NCBI GenBank assembly: GCA_023333565.1
Contig: JAJKFH010000209.1
Span: forward strand, 1,162,001 to 1,226,000
DNA: 64,000 nt
Direction of reading: 5' to 3'
Source of the DNA: Puffinus mauretanicus
Taxonomy: Eukaryota > Chordata > Aves > Procellariiformes > Procellariidae
Numbering within the stretch: the stretch's first letter is position 1; every line of letters starts with the position of its first letter. The notes beneath the pieces are model-generated. The model worked only from the letters and a program-made list of their open reading frames with translations. It was not told the origin of the DNA and ran no database searches. Below, piece after piece: positions 13,317-25,401 of the stretch. Made by a program: the position numbers and the translations under genes.

Positions 13317-14464
13317 GTAAGTGGAAGTGATTTTTCTTGCTGTCTTCTTTGTACGGGGATGAGCACGGGTCACTCATTGGTGCTTCCTTGGTGTGGTACA
13401 GAAGGGATGCAAACAGAAAATGAAGACTTAGTGTATTTTTTAAATTATTTTTTATTTTTAGTAATGAGGTTGCTTTCAAAGCTAGCTTGTACTACTAGGA
13501 GCATATTCAGGGTTATCTTTCTTTTAATGTTGGTTCACAGGCTTTGGGAGTTTCATGGATTATTACTAGAGACACTGGAAAGAGTAGCTAGGAAAGGAAG
13601 GTTATTGTCAGTAGTTTTAAACTTGCTATACAGGATCCCACTATAGAAGACCTCTAAATTAAAAAAAAAAAAACCACTAGTCTAGGAAAAGAAGAAGCCT
13701 GATCTAGGAAATAAGAGAAGGATCATTACAGTAGTTTGTATAAAATGTCATTGAAATTATTGTGTTTGATCTCTCTTTCTTCAGCCAAACATGGCAGGCC
13801 ACTTGATTCATTTTTTAGGAATGTTTAGGAATGCAGTGGTGGTGACATCACTACCACAAGGTAAAGACAGTAGACAAAGCTCCTAATTTTCCTTCTGCTA
13901 GGAAGGATTCTGGTCTGGGGAAAAGTAAATTCAGGTAGGAGAGTCTGGAGAGAAATAAGGAAGACCTAAAGTAGAAAGGTTGCATCAAGTCTGTTTATCT
14001 TTCAGAAATTCATTTTCACCCTCGGGTGGAAGTTAAAGAACGACTTTAACCTGATACTCTGTTCATGTGATGCTTGCGTGTAAGGGAGTGTCCTTTTTTT
14101 GGGGTGGTAGGGACACTGAAGCGATAGGATTTGTTTAATGCTTTGTTTTGCCTGTCCTGTGATAAAGTGCATGTAATTATAAAAATTAAAAACATGTAAT
14201 CACAGACAAAACCAGTCCCACACTATAACACCTGGCCTACACATTAAAAAGTACTAGGGTCCTACTGAAGAAAGTACAAACTGGCAATACTTGTTGACAG
14301 GGAAGGGTCGAGGATGTGTACCAGTTCAAATAGGACATAAAAGGGCTTCAGTGAAATAATCAACTATAAATACCCTTTAATGTTTGTGGGCAGTAATTGC
14401 TAGGTGAAAGGGAAGTTAAATATTCCTTCCACTTCCTTTCATGCCTTGATCTTTGTTTATTTAT

Positions 14465-14890
14465 CATAGAATAGTTTGGGTCGAAACGGACCTTTAAAGG
14501 TCATCTAGTCCAACCCCCCTGCAATGAGCAGGGACATCTTCAACTAGATCAGGTTGCTCAGAGCCCTGTCCAACCTGACCTTGAATGTTTCCAGGGATGG
14601 AGCATCTACCGCCTCTCTGGGCAACCTGTGCCAGTGTTTCACCACCCTCATTGTAAAAAATTTCTTCCTTATATCTAGCCCAAATCTATCCTCTTTTAGT
14701 TTAAAACCATTACCCCTTGTCCTGTTGCTACAGGCCCTACTAAAAAGTCTGTCCCCATCTTTCTCATAAGCCCCCTTTAAGTACTGAAAGGCTGCAATAA
14801 GGTCTCTCCGGACGCTTCTCTTCTCCAGGCTTAACAACCCCAACTCTCTCAGCCTTTCTTCATAGAAGAGGTATTCCATCCCTCTACATC
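14465..14890 (-). mobile_element. CR1 LINE 3' fragment, older subfamily, antisense
   Basis: On the minus strand a 111-codon frame (14544-14879) encodes the CR1 ORF2 C-terminus: [16 protein letters not shown], then CSNRTRGNGFKLKEDRF, RKKFFTMRVVKHWHRLPREA and RLDRALSNLI, followed by a stop. Downstream is a short 3' UTR ending with a degenerate 8-bp repeat at 14465-14474. It differs clearly in sequence from the CR1 copies at 4119 and 20105 (for example LIAAFQYLK and ALSNLI), so it belongs to another subfamily. It is strongly 5' truncated; the boundary near 14890 is approximate. Confidence 0.9.
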
Positions 14891-16465
14891 TACACTGCTT
14901 TTGTTGTAGAATGTCGATTTGTAACTGATCTTAATTTGTGCATGTGTATGGGTGTTGTGGCAGTGGTGGTTCTATACATCCTCACTTGGTATAAAGCATG
15001 CAGAATGAAACAGTGCCAATACCTTTAAAGCTTGGTTATTGAACTTGCAATGTTAGCCTCTGAAAAATTAGTAAGTGGCAAACTTAGGATTTCTTATATA
15101 ATTAAAATTCTGTCTCCTTATGCTTATACCCTGTACTCTGGATAAAGAAAAAGTAATGTATTTCCGTATACGGATGCACTGCATGTGCTTGTACAAGCAA
15201 CTGTCAAATTGAGTACTTTCTACACTTAAATTTCTACACTTGGCTGACAAATACAGACTTTATTTAGATTAATTTCTAAGAGAGAAGGAGAGTACTTGGT
15301 TTTATTTGTTGGCTTTCTGTTTTATTTTTTGAAGTCAAAGGCTAATTCTGTTGTGTGATAAATAAATGACTGAACCCTCTCATGTATCATCAGTGGGGTT
15401 TGACTTCCTGATACAAATTGAAGTATTCTTGCATTCTCTTGTACTTTGGACCCCATTGAGGGTATATGTCATACAGGCTGTGTTTTCCTGTAACAGATTT
15501 TTTTGCTATGAATTTTGCATTTGAAGTGCATTATGTAATGTGAACACAAAAGGGACTATGTTGTGGTGTTCTTCATATCTCTCCTCCTTTACTTTTTATG
15601 TTACGTTGACTTTTTCCTTTCCAAAGGAGATGAGGTAAAAATTTGATTCTCCCATTTTTTTTTCCTCACTGTCTGAAAAATTGATTAAGTAACTTTGAAC
15701 TTCTTATACATTTTGCTATGTATTTTATCAATCCATACTGAATTTAAATCCATGTCATGAGCCGCAAATAAGAAGTGAGTTGCCCAGTCTATTTCATATG
15801 GTGATACAAATTAACTTGCTAGGAATGCAAGAATAAGACTATATTCAGTCAGATATTAGGGCAGCTCAATTTTGTTTGTATATAAATTTCAGTGACCGTA
15901 GATATTTTGGGTATACAGCTGAGAATTCACTATAAGCTTTTGTCTTAACATGTTTTGAGTGTCGTTAAAAATACAGAATTCAATGTAATAGAAAGAAATT
16001 GGAGGATTTCCCTTCATTGAAATTGCTGCTGTTGACTTGTAAGCACTAACATTTTGATCGCTAAAATGTGTTCTTTCTACTTCTGTGTGGAATGTACAAG
16101 CAGATATTATCAGGATTTAAGAACATACCTTATTTTTCAACTGACAGAAAATGAATTTGCGTATTTCAAAAGCTTGGCATTTTACACAAGTCTACTGAGA
16201 AACTCATGTAGTAATTCAGTATGAAGGGTAACAGGATAGAATTTGTATTCTGGAGTTCTGTTTACTTCTCTCTCCACTTTTAACTCTTGAATTGATGAAG
16301 CTGTAGAGCAACAACAGTGAAACTGCTGGCAAAGTAGCTGACATTAAGGTGATTTCATTGTGAAAATAGGAATTTGGAGGGTGTAGGAAGCCTTAATTGT
16401 GAACTTCAAGGATTCCTTTAATGAGTGACAAATAGGATAAGCTTGCAAGGAAGTGATCCGTCATA

Positions 16466-16555
16466 GGTATATATATTATGTGTATATATGCTATATAATA
16501 TAACGTATAATATAATATAATATGTGTATATATACTATAGATATAAAAATATGTA
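16466..16555. repeat. AT-rich microsatellite (TATA/TAATA type)
   Basis: About 90 bases consist almost only of TA, TATG and TAATA units, including a run of TATAA units around 16500-16530. It is a simple-sequence tract and likely polymorphic. Nothing suggests a promoter role despite the many TATA strings. Confidence 0.85.
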
Positions 16556-19500
16556 TGACCCTTGTATTTTGGTATAATGAGGTTAATCAGTATAGGTATA
16601 TGTTATTTTCTGATTTCTTACTACATTTTCAAAAATAAAACATAAACTCTGAACAAATATTGTTTTGTACAGTAATTGAGCAAATCCAGGCAATTCTGTG
16701 TTAAAGATGTGCATTAACAATGTATACATAACAATAAGTAAATCAATTAAAAACATTTTTTCTAATAGCATAGCAATGAAAAATTATGTCTAAAGTCTAT
16801 TGCTGTCTTCAGTGTGAGGCCTGGATTTGAAAATGAATCTGTGGAGTAATCCTGGGAGGCTCAGAGCACTCTTGCACTCCTTGATTTCTGTTTCTTTTCT
16901 CACATGTAGCAGTTGAAAAGGGATTAGGGATGCCTGGTACCATACAGAATAAATCTGTGCAGCAATTATTACTTCTGAATAGAAATTATTATAGTTAGGC
17001 TATAATTTAAGTTTTCAAAATGAATTAGGAGTTCTTAGTGAGGAGAGAGTCTGTATAAATGGAAGATACTTCATTAATTTAATTTTACAAACTGTGGTAC
17101 ATTGAAAAGTCTGCTAACATCTAATAGGGTGTCACTCAAAATACTTTAACTAAATGGTCAGGGAAATATTGGTTAATAAGTTCACAACTGAATTTAATTA
17201 GCTAATGGAGGATTATCTAACTATGAAATAAATATTGACATCAGCTACAATGTATACACAGGGCAACGCTTATAACACAAGTAACAAAAGCATTACTTCT
17301 ATTCTTTCCCCAAATAATTTACTTAAAAGCCGTTTTCTGGCTTAGTGAACTGCAGAATTTCATTTTTTCCCTTTTTTTTTTTTTTTTTTAAATCTACTGT
17401 TTAAACTAGTTGGCAGAGAGTAAAAGCTATTACATTGCCAAAGAGATATTGCCATTTTGCCAAATAAATATAAGATTTCTTCACTTAATTTAAATGATTA
17501 TGAAGGTTTTGGTGAGCTCTTTTTCTTTGACAGTTGAGTGCTCTCTTAATATTTCAAAACTTTGTTGCCATTTTATGATATCCTCAGTGTCTTTTTTTAT
17601 TTCTTAATAAAATAGTAGATTCAAAAGATCAGTAGTGAGCATCTGTTTCCAAAATTTGGAATAAAAAGTAGTTTCTGAGAAAAAGCTAGCAGTAATTGTG
17701 TCTGTCCCCATTGAGTCTAATAATAGTGCTATAGAAGTGAAATTACTGATAAAATTCTAAAGTCAGAAATGGACACTTGTGTTTTTTCACTGCAACATAT
17801 TTACATGTCTGCTACTCTTTAGACTGTGATAGCAGAGTCTTGTAACAGAAAGTGATAATCTAAAATAAAATCTGTTGTGACTGTTTAAAGATGTCTCCTG
17901 GAAATAGCTGTATCAAGGGATTGTGGTGCATCCATTTGAGGGTTATAAATAGAAAATTTGGAGTGAACTAGTTAAATAGAGAAAACGTTACATAGGTCGG
18001 GTAGTTAGAGGTAACATGAAGAAGTTTCTTGATCTTACATAAGGGTTTAATTTTGAAGATACAGCTTGTATTCTCAAAGTTGTCTTTATCATACTTTACC
18101 AGTGGAACTGCATCATGACTAATTTAAATAAAAGCTAAATTTGATTCTTTCAAAAAAGTCATATTTGCTACTGCCATTACCTCTTGATTTGTGAACAAGT
18201 GATTTTTAGATTGTGTATAATCTAATGGTATGCTTTACTGATTCCCTTTTGAAAGAAGTCTGAACTGAAACCCTGTGGTTTACTTTTTGTGATGTTTTAT
18301 CCCAGTTAATCTGGATGGCTGGAGTAGTCCCATGTGTCTTACATGTGACAAAATAATAATTTGGAATATTGTAATTAGTTGTGGTTTATATTTTGGAGGC
18401 TCTTTCATATGTGATGAGGTACTTGAAAATGAGAAGAATACTCAAGTGATAAATATTTTATTCTGGACCTTGGCTATGGCTCTCAAGCCTGTAACAATTA
18501 ACCTCAAACTGGATTAATTCAGCTGTTGTTGAGTTCACTTCTAGAAAAAATTGATGACCTTTACTTGGAAGGGAAAGGAGATGGAGGATACCCAACTCTG
18601 CAAGGAGTTGTTTATAGGCATGCAGTTGTTAGCTGCTGTTTAAAAAATAAAAACCTCTAGACAGTTAATTTATTAAGATTTTATTCTTCATGATATGTAA
18701 ATTCATACTTACAATTACAAAAAAAAGTAAGGCAAAAAAGTACAAGATGAGAAATGTAGTGTAGTAATTAAAGCCTCTTACTGAGACCAGTCTTTTTTGG
18801 ATAAGTGGCAAATCAAATTTTACTAAATGCTATTGCAATATAAATTACTGAAACACTGTCACCTGAAAAAATACATTTCAAGTACTTGAAAGCGGAAGTG
18901 TATTACTCTTCATGTTGTTAATCCTGCAGTGCAGTAATTATAAATACTTTGATATGGATTATGGCTAGCAAATATTCATTGCATTGTAAAGTTTACTCTT
19001 AGAGATACAAATGGTTTATCTGGTTCAACTTTTATAATTGGACTTAAATTGAAAAATGGTTTTATTATAGTAACATGATAGATACACATTTCATTGTACG
19101 TACATAAACAAAAGAAACGATTCATTTTTTTGGTTGTGCATTGAACACATTTACTTTTTTGCCTATTTCAGAGGAATAAATGTTTCCATCCCTCTTCTCT
19201 GCTAGAAGTAATATTGAAGAACTGTAACTAAATCAGAATTTTCTCAATATTTTTACCTTGCAATTTCACTTTCATTTTTTTTTCTCTGTGGGTTTCTTGC
19301 TGTATTTTCCCTCTTTCCTTCCCCTTCTCTGCAGTACAATGCAGTGGCTTTTCAGAATAAAGAAATGAAGCGGAATACATCAAAAATGGAAAAAATGTAT
19401 TTTAATCCTTTCCTATAGTGACCAGAGGCTAAAAGTTACAGTAAGAGTTTAAAAGCTAGCATCTCTTTCCTTTGCTTTAGTTCATGGTCATAATCTTGTA

Positions 19501-20216
19501 AAGTACACAGAACTTCACTTTACAAGTGGAGAAATTAGAATTCAGCCTAAAAAGGCTGAATCGACTCAGATGTACTGAGTTCCATAGTTTTGCTTTGAAA
19601 GCAATGAAAGTCCCTAATTAACTGGAATGTTTTATGAAGTTAGATCTTGAATTGAAGGTAATGCGTAGGGAATGTCTGCCCCTTGGGTTCCTGCTTCTCC
19701 CTGTCCTGCTCTACTGTTGTCTGTCACACTGTTGTGTGACTGACCTGGGCAGTCCCCCTCTCACAGAAGCAAGTCAGGGCTTCAGATAACATGAGCCTTC
19801 CCAGAGGTTTTGTGTGTCAGGACAGAAGCCTTGAACTGAACGTTGTATTAGTCTACTTCATTCCTCGTGGGTATAATGAACTAAAAGAACCCACCCAAAC
19901 TAGTCTAGTAAAGCTTTTGATCCACTATACATAAACTTTTTTGGCTCCATGGGGATCTGAGGGCTTTTCAAAATGTGGGTTATTTTAGCAATTGTAAGGA
20001 AGACATTTGTGATGGAGGATAATGGCGAGATACTTAAAACTAGTCCTGTGTTAGTATTCTAAACCTGACAAGTCAGCAATGCTTTAAAATGTAACAAAGA
20101 GCTATAAGCTCTTCAGAAGGGACAGGCGAGGAAGGAGAGGCGGTGGGGTAGCCCTGTATGTTAGGGAGTGCTTCGACTGTCTAGAGCTCAATGGTAGTGA
20201 TGGCGAGGTCGAGTGC

Positions 20217-20663
20217 TTGTTGGTAAGGATAAGGGGGAAGGCCAACAAGGCAGATATCCTGCTGGGAGTCTGTTATAGACCACCTAACCAGGATGAGGAG
20301 GCAGACGAAATATTCTACAAGAGGCTGGCAGAAGTCTCCCAGTCGCTAGCCCTTGTTCTCGTGGGGGACTTCAACTTTCCGGACGTCTGCTGGCAATACC
20401 ACACGGCAGAGAGGAAACAGTCGAGGAGGTTCCTGGAGTGTGTGGAGGATAACTTCCTGACGCAGCTGGTAAGCGAGCCCACCAGGGGAGGTGCCTCGCT
20501 GGACCTGCTGTTCACAAACAGAGAAGGACTGGTGGGAGATGTGGTGGTCGGAGGTCAGGCTGAAGCCGTCACTCTAGCTGTGTTCTGTGGCCCAGTACTG
20601 GGGCCGGTCCTGTTCAATATCTTTATCAACGATCTGGATGAGGGGATCGAAAGCCCTCAGTAA
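20217..20663 (+). pseudogene. CR1 endonuclease-RT fusion ORF created by internal deletion
   Basis: This 148-codon frame starts in the second half of the APE-type endonuclease (LLGVCYRPPNQDEEADEIFY; VGDFNFPDVCWQYH with the GDFN motif; SLDLLFTNREGLVGDVVVGG). After a short unrelated-looking linker (QAEAVTLAVFCG) it passes into RT motif B remnants ([20 protein letters not shown]) and then stops. The missing part comprises the endonuclease C-terminus and the RT fingers and palm with motif A. It cannot encode an active enzyme. The endonuclease frame is open upstream of this ATG, so the annotated start is arbitrary. Confidence 0.85.
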
Positions 20664-20808
20664 GCTTCTTGGCAGATCTATACCAAGTTGGGCGGGAGTG
20701 TTGATCTGCTGGATGGCAGGAAGGCTCTGCAGAGGGACCTGACAGGCTGGATCAATGGGCTGAGGCCAACAGTATGGGTTCAACAAGGCCAAGAGCCGGG
20801 TCCTGCAC

Positions 20809-21471
20809 TTGGGCCACAACAACCCCAGGCAACGCTACAGGCTTGGGGAAGAGTGGCTGGAAAGCTGCCCAGAGGAAAAGGACCTGGGGGTGCTGGTCGA
20901 CAGCCAGCTGAACATGAGCCGGCAGTGTGCCCAGGTGGCCAAGAAGGCCAACGGCATCCTGGCCTGTATCAGAACTAGGGTGGCCAGCAGGAGCAGGGAG
21001 GTGATCGTGCCCCTGTACTCGGCACTGGTGAGGCCGCACCTCGAATCCTGTGTTCAGTTCTGGGCCCCTCACTACAAGAAGGACATGGAGGTGCTGGAGC
21101 GTGTCCAGAGGAGGGCAACGAAGCTGGTGAAGGGCCTGGAGCACAAGTCTTATGAGGAGCGGCTGAGGGAACTGGGGTTGTTTAGCCTGGAGAAGAGGAG
21201 GCTGAGGGGAGACCTCATCGCGCTCTACAACTACCTGAAAGGAGGTTGTAGCGAGGTGGGGGTTGATCTCTTCTCCCAAGTAACTAGCGACAGGACGAGA
21301 GGAAAAGGCCTCAAGTTGCGCCAAGGGAGGTTTAGATTGGACATTAGGAGAAATTTCTTTACTGAAAGAGTGGTCAGGCCTTGGAACAGGCTGCCCAGGG
21401 AAGTGGTGGAGTCACCATCCCTGGAAGTATTTAAAAGACGTGTAGATGAGGCCCTTAGGGACATGGTGTAG
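20809..21471 (+). pseudogene. CR1 ORF2 C-terminal fragment (220 codons)
   Basis: The frame encodes the post-catalytic CR1 ORF2 region: [74 protein letters not shown], and the end [15 protein letters not shown] with the natural stop. Unlike the copy at 4119-5760, this one keeps the reading frame through the C-terminus, so it shows where that copy is frameshifted. It has no catalytic motif of its own. The opposite strand is open over 20752-21324 as a shadow. Confidence 0.88.
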
Positions 21472-22720
21472 TGGGCATGGTGTGTTGGGTTGACGGTTTG
21501 ACACGACGATCTTAGAGGTCTTTTCCAACCTGTATGATTCTATGATTCTATGAAAGATATGACTAAATCACTGTGCTGTTTACTTGTGCTAGACTTGCTT
21601 TTGAAGTATAGTCTTCCAGCAAGCAATTAGTTCTTTTGCTTTTAGGTAGGACTGATGAAGTCATATCTGCAAAACAGTTCCGTTAATGAAAAAGCTTTTA
21701 CAGAGCTTTGTTTCCTCTGCAGTCTATCAGGAGGAAAAAAAGGAGTAAACCTACTCAGGTAATGGGATTGGTAGACTGACTAAATATGAGAAGAAAATCT
21801 TCTGGAAAAAGCTGTGTTTCTTTATGCATTTGTTTCTTAAAGTTGAACTGTGAGCATTGAATAATGCTCTTTGAGTCTCATTGCTAGTTTGGTCTGGTTT
21901 AAGTATTTGTAATGTCTTCGTGGTTAGGTAACACTGTTAGCGCGGCGTGTAATGGGAAATCACAGCCTTCCTTGTGTGGAACTCTTCAAGCTTAAAATAC
22001 AAATTGCAGTATTTCTGGGGCAATCCTGCAAATAAACTTATAACAGTGGGAAGTCAAGCTTGAAGCCTCAATTAGTCTGTCACTTGCCATAGAATATTCT
22101 GGGCTTCTGGCATAAGCAGTTAATACAATGATTACAGTTAAAACAATGATTTAAAATTTGTGACTCTGACTAACCTTCTTTTGGTGACAGGATCCTTTCC
22201 CCTCTGGCACAGGTTGGTGTCTCTGTTTTATTGCGGGATACCCTGGGCCCCTGTTGCTATTTGTCCCCCTCCCCTCCACTGCATTTCTTTTCCCTTTGCC
22301 GCACTGTGGGTGGAATTCACTTGCCTTTGCTTAGGAAACTTGTACTGCTTTAAACACACTGGAGTATAGTGTCTAGCATCTAGCTGCCTCTTCAGAAGGT
22401 ACGGCTCTCCCCTATGCCCTCTGTCAAATCTGCTAGCCCTGTACAAATCTCAGCTCCTTAAGGCATCCGGAGTGGCAGGAGACATCTATATTTACACAAG
22501 TAAAGCCCAACCTTTTTGTTACTCTTCCTGTCCTATGTCCTGTACCTTTTCTGTTGTACACTGTTTATGCCTCAGTTTGCTTTTTTAAATCTTAATTCTT
22601 TCAGATATATTTGGGAGTTTCAAGGGAAAATACGTAACTTCAGCAATGCACCTAAACTGTTTAGATCTCCTAGATGTTTATCAGTTGTGCATTACATGCT
22701 TTCCAACGTGAGATGCTGTA

Positions 22721-22880
22721 AGTGGAGCCATGGCTCTGTTAGAGCATCAGACCTTGGGGGAACACAGCATAGGTCTCCAAATCCAAAGGATTCTTGAATA
22801 ACCTAGAGCAAGTTCCACAGTCTAGGTCTTGATTCCCTCATCTGTTACATGAGATAATATTTCCTCACCTCAGAAGCATG
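22721..22880 (+). repeat. MIR-like SINE trace
   Basis: The order of features resembles MIR in sense orientation: GTGGAGCCATGGCTCTGTTA with AGAGCATCAGACC at the head, then 'cctagagcaagtt' at 22802-22814 and CCCTCATCTGTTACATGAGA with 'taatatttcctcacctcag' from 22836. The latter parallels the 'cctcatctgtaaaatg..ataatagtacctacctca' part of MIR. The head match is weak; the core match at 22800-22875 is better. This is an old, diverged copy and the call rests on remembered consensus similarity. Confidence 0.55.
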
Positions 22881-23727
22881 TGGTTAGGTAAAAATGTTCA
22901 TCTTGGGTGCATGGGTGTTACGGAGACGGGGCTTGTATAAAAACTAAGAATCAGGAAAGAGATGCATTCAGAGCATAGCCCAGAGCTTGCAGTGGTGTCT
23001 GTGCTGGCAAACACTTCTGCATTGGTAGTGTCTTTGGAAACATTTGGAAATCTGCATGCAAAGGTCAGTAGGATGTTTTTAACTTGAAAATCGTACAATT
23101 GTTCTACATTTTGATAGATTTAGCTATTGATGTCCATCTTAGAACAACTTAAAAGCACCACTTTCCTGCTCGATGACCAAAATCCAGTTAGGACAGACAG
23201 GTGACTTCAACTATCAAGATTTTTTTGAAGACAAACATTAAGTAAAATAATTAGTTATCCTTCTAGGAAGTCTCTGATTTTCCATTATAGTGGCAAGTTC
23301 CAAAAATAGCTGAGTACAATAGGAAATCTTTAACAGGGAGGAAAATCTGAGCTTCTAAGGTTCTTATCTCATGTTTGGAAATTTTTTTTGCCTTTGAAAT
23401 GGTAGAAAAACCCAACCTACCCCCTATTTCAGATACTTGAAAACTCTGAGCAAATCCTCTGCATTAGTGCTCCCTCAGTCAGTGAGCTCAAAACAGATCT
23501 GCTAGGGTGTTCCATGATCTACTAATATTTAATAATTATAAGCTACCTTTGCTTTTCTTAAACAGCATGATGCCTCCTAAGGAAGTGTAGTATAACATCA
23601 GAATCTTCTGGAATAATGATCTTTACTTACCTGTTGAGATAAGACTGAATGTAAGCCTTTGCTTGCTCTAATGTATCAGTCAGCAGACCTCTTCTGAAAA
23701 CTAAGCCAAGAATTGAAATGTCTCCTT

Positions 23728-24300
23728 GTGGCTTAACCCCGGCAGGCAACTGAGCACCACTCAGCTGCTTGCTCACTCCCCCTGCAGCGGGATGGGGCAG
23801 AGAATCCGAAGGGTAAAAGTGAGAAAACTCGTGGGTTGAGATAAAGACAGTTTAATAAGGAAAGCAAAAGCCACACACACAAGCAAAGCAAAACAAGGAA
23901 TTCATTCCCTACTTCCCATCAGCAGGCAGGTGTTCAGCCATCTCCAGGAAAGCAGGGCTCCATCACGCGTAACCGTTACTTGGGAAGACAAACGCCATCA
24001 CTCCGAGTGTCCCCCCTTCTTCTTCCCCAGGTTTTATTGTTGGTATCATATGGGATACCCCTTTGGTCAGCTGGGGTCAGTGTCCCGGCTGTGTCCCCTC
24101 CCAGCTTCTTGTGCACCCCCAGCCTACTCGCTGGTGGGGTGGGGTGAGAAGCAGAAAAGACCGTGACTCTGAGTGAGCACTGCTCAGCAATAACTAAAAT
24201 ATCTCTGTGTTATCATCACTGTTTTCATCACAAATCCAAAACATAGCCCATGCAAGCTACTATAAAGAAATTTAACTGTATCACAACCAAAACCATATAT
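23728..24300 (-). mobile_element. Solo LTR of an avian endogenous retrovirus, antisense to NUBPL
   Basis: This stretch of about 570 bp matches the pattern of a widespread avian LTR. Read on the minus strand it begins near 24300, passes an A/T-rich U3 and a TTCTGCTTCTCACCCC region (about 24130-24150), a CACAAGAAGCTGGGAGGGGA block (about 24093-24114), a T-rich central part, then TTTATCTCAACCCACGAG near 23850. It ends in a G/C-rich segment leading to GGGTTAAGCCACAAG at about 23726-23740. No gag, pol or env sequence flanks it, so it is most likely a solo LTR left by LTR-LTR recombination. Exact ends and a flanking target duplication could not be fixed. Confidence 0.75.
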
Positions 24301-25401
24301 AAAGCTCTGTACATACTTTCTGTGCTGCACTAACCTATGGCCACCATTGAACGGTTATGTCAGGCTTTCTAGAGAAAAAAGAATGGAGTAACTCAGTTAC
24401 CTTGTCAGGATGGTCTGCAAGGCTTGATTTTTCTGGGGGAAAGAAGTTTCAAAAAAAAAAAAAATTACAAAATGCTGAAGATCCATCCTAATGACTTTAG
24501 CATCATTCTTCCCCACGTGAGTAACAATCCAGCCTTCAGACCAGTCCTGGACCTCTTTTAATCAGCAATCTGCTGTAATGCTGTCATGAATTTGCATGTG
24601 TCTGCCTTTTCCAGTGCCCTACTTGTAACCTGCCAGAAAAGGCATTGTATTGACATTTCATTGGTGCTCTGTTGATCTTACTGATCTGATTTTGTATGTG
24701 CAGAGAAGACACAGCACCCTTTTATTTAGGGCCATCAAGCTTACTGAAAAGTTGTAAACAAGGGTATTTTATTGACCTCTTAGCGTAGGTAGCATAGTAT
24801 TGCTGTGTGTTGTGATTTTAAGAAATCTCTTGTGTTGTATGTTGGATTTTTGGAGCTGTATGGTAGCCATCTGATAACACAGAAGGAAGTGTTAACTCTA
24901 CTCTGAAAGCAATGGAAATCAGAGATGTTACTGAGATCTCATTAAGCTAAGGCTTCTTTACATGTTATGTTTTAGAAAATCTTCATGAGACCGAGGGCGA
25001 AGGAGGAGGAATGCCTGTTGCTTTTGATGAGACAAAGATGATTACCAGAGCCCACTGAAGCACTTTAGATTTGAGATAGTCTTAAGAATGCTTTTTAGCA
25101 GTAGGCAAACAGTGGGGTGCTCTGCAGTATTTTGTATTACTTTGAGAATATGCAGAACATTATAGCCAGAATATACAGCAGGTTGTGAATTTTCTGGTGC
25201 ACTGTATAAATTTGATTAAATCTTGCTGCTTGGAGCAGTTTATAGTCCTTGTTGTTAACCAAAGAAAATAAGATCCTGTTTTCATAAAATGAAACTCTAC
25301 CATTGAGAAATAAACAGTGCACATGTTTTAACAACAGAGAGGCCTGTTTGGCTACTCTGTAGGTCAGTGTTTGTGTACTCACAGCAACTCTTCTATTTTA
25401 C

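Larger units (their letters stand above)
20105..21552 (+). mobile_element. CR1 LINE, sense orientation, internally deleted
   Basis: This + strand CR1 begins in the endonuclease domain (RRGGGVALYVRECFDCLELN from about 20132), runs to about 20550, and then joins near 20590 to the reverse transcriptase at [18 protein letters not shown], so motif A and most of the RT are missing. The RT C-terminus and 3' UTR follow, ending with two ATTCTATG units at 21537-21552. The catalytic region is damaged: where the other copy has FADDTK, this one has a frame-disrupting change near 20660-20690. Its 3' kilobase closely resembles the inverted copy at 4119-5760, so both belong to one subfamily. The 5' boundary is approximate. 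Confidence 0.92.

Noticed and set aside
13108..13479. 123-codon minus-strand ORF across the NUBPL exon at 13226
   Set aside because: It is the antisense shadow of a real exon; its protein has no recognisable features and the + strand exon has correct splice sites and family motifs.
20752..21324. 190-codon minus-strand ORF
   Set aside because: It is the antisense shadow of the CR1 RT C-terminal frame; the GC-rich CR1 sequence leaves several frames open.
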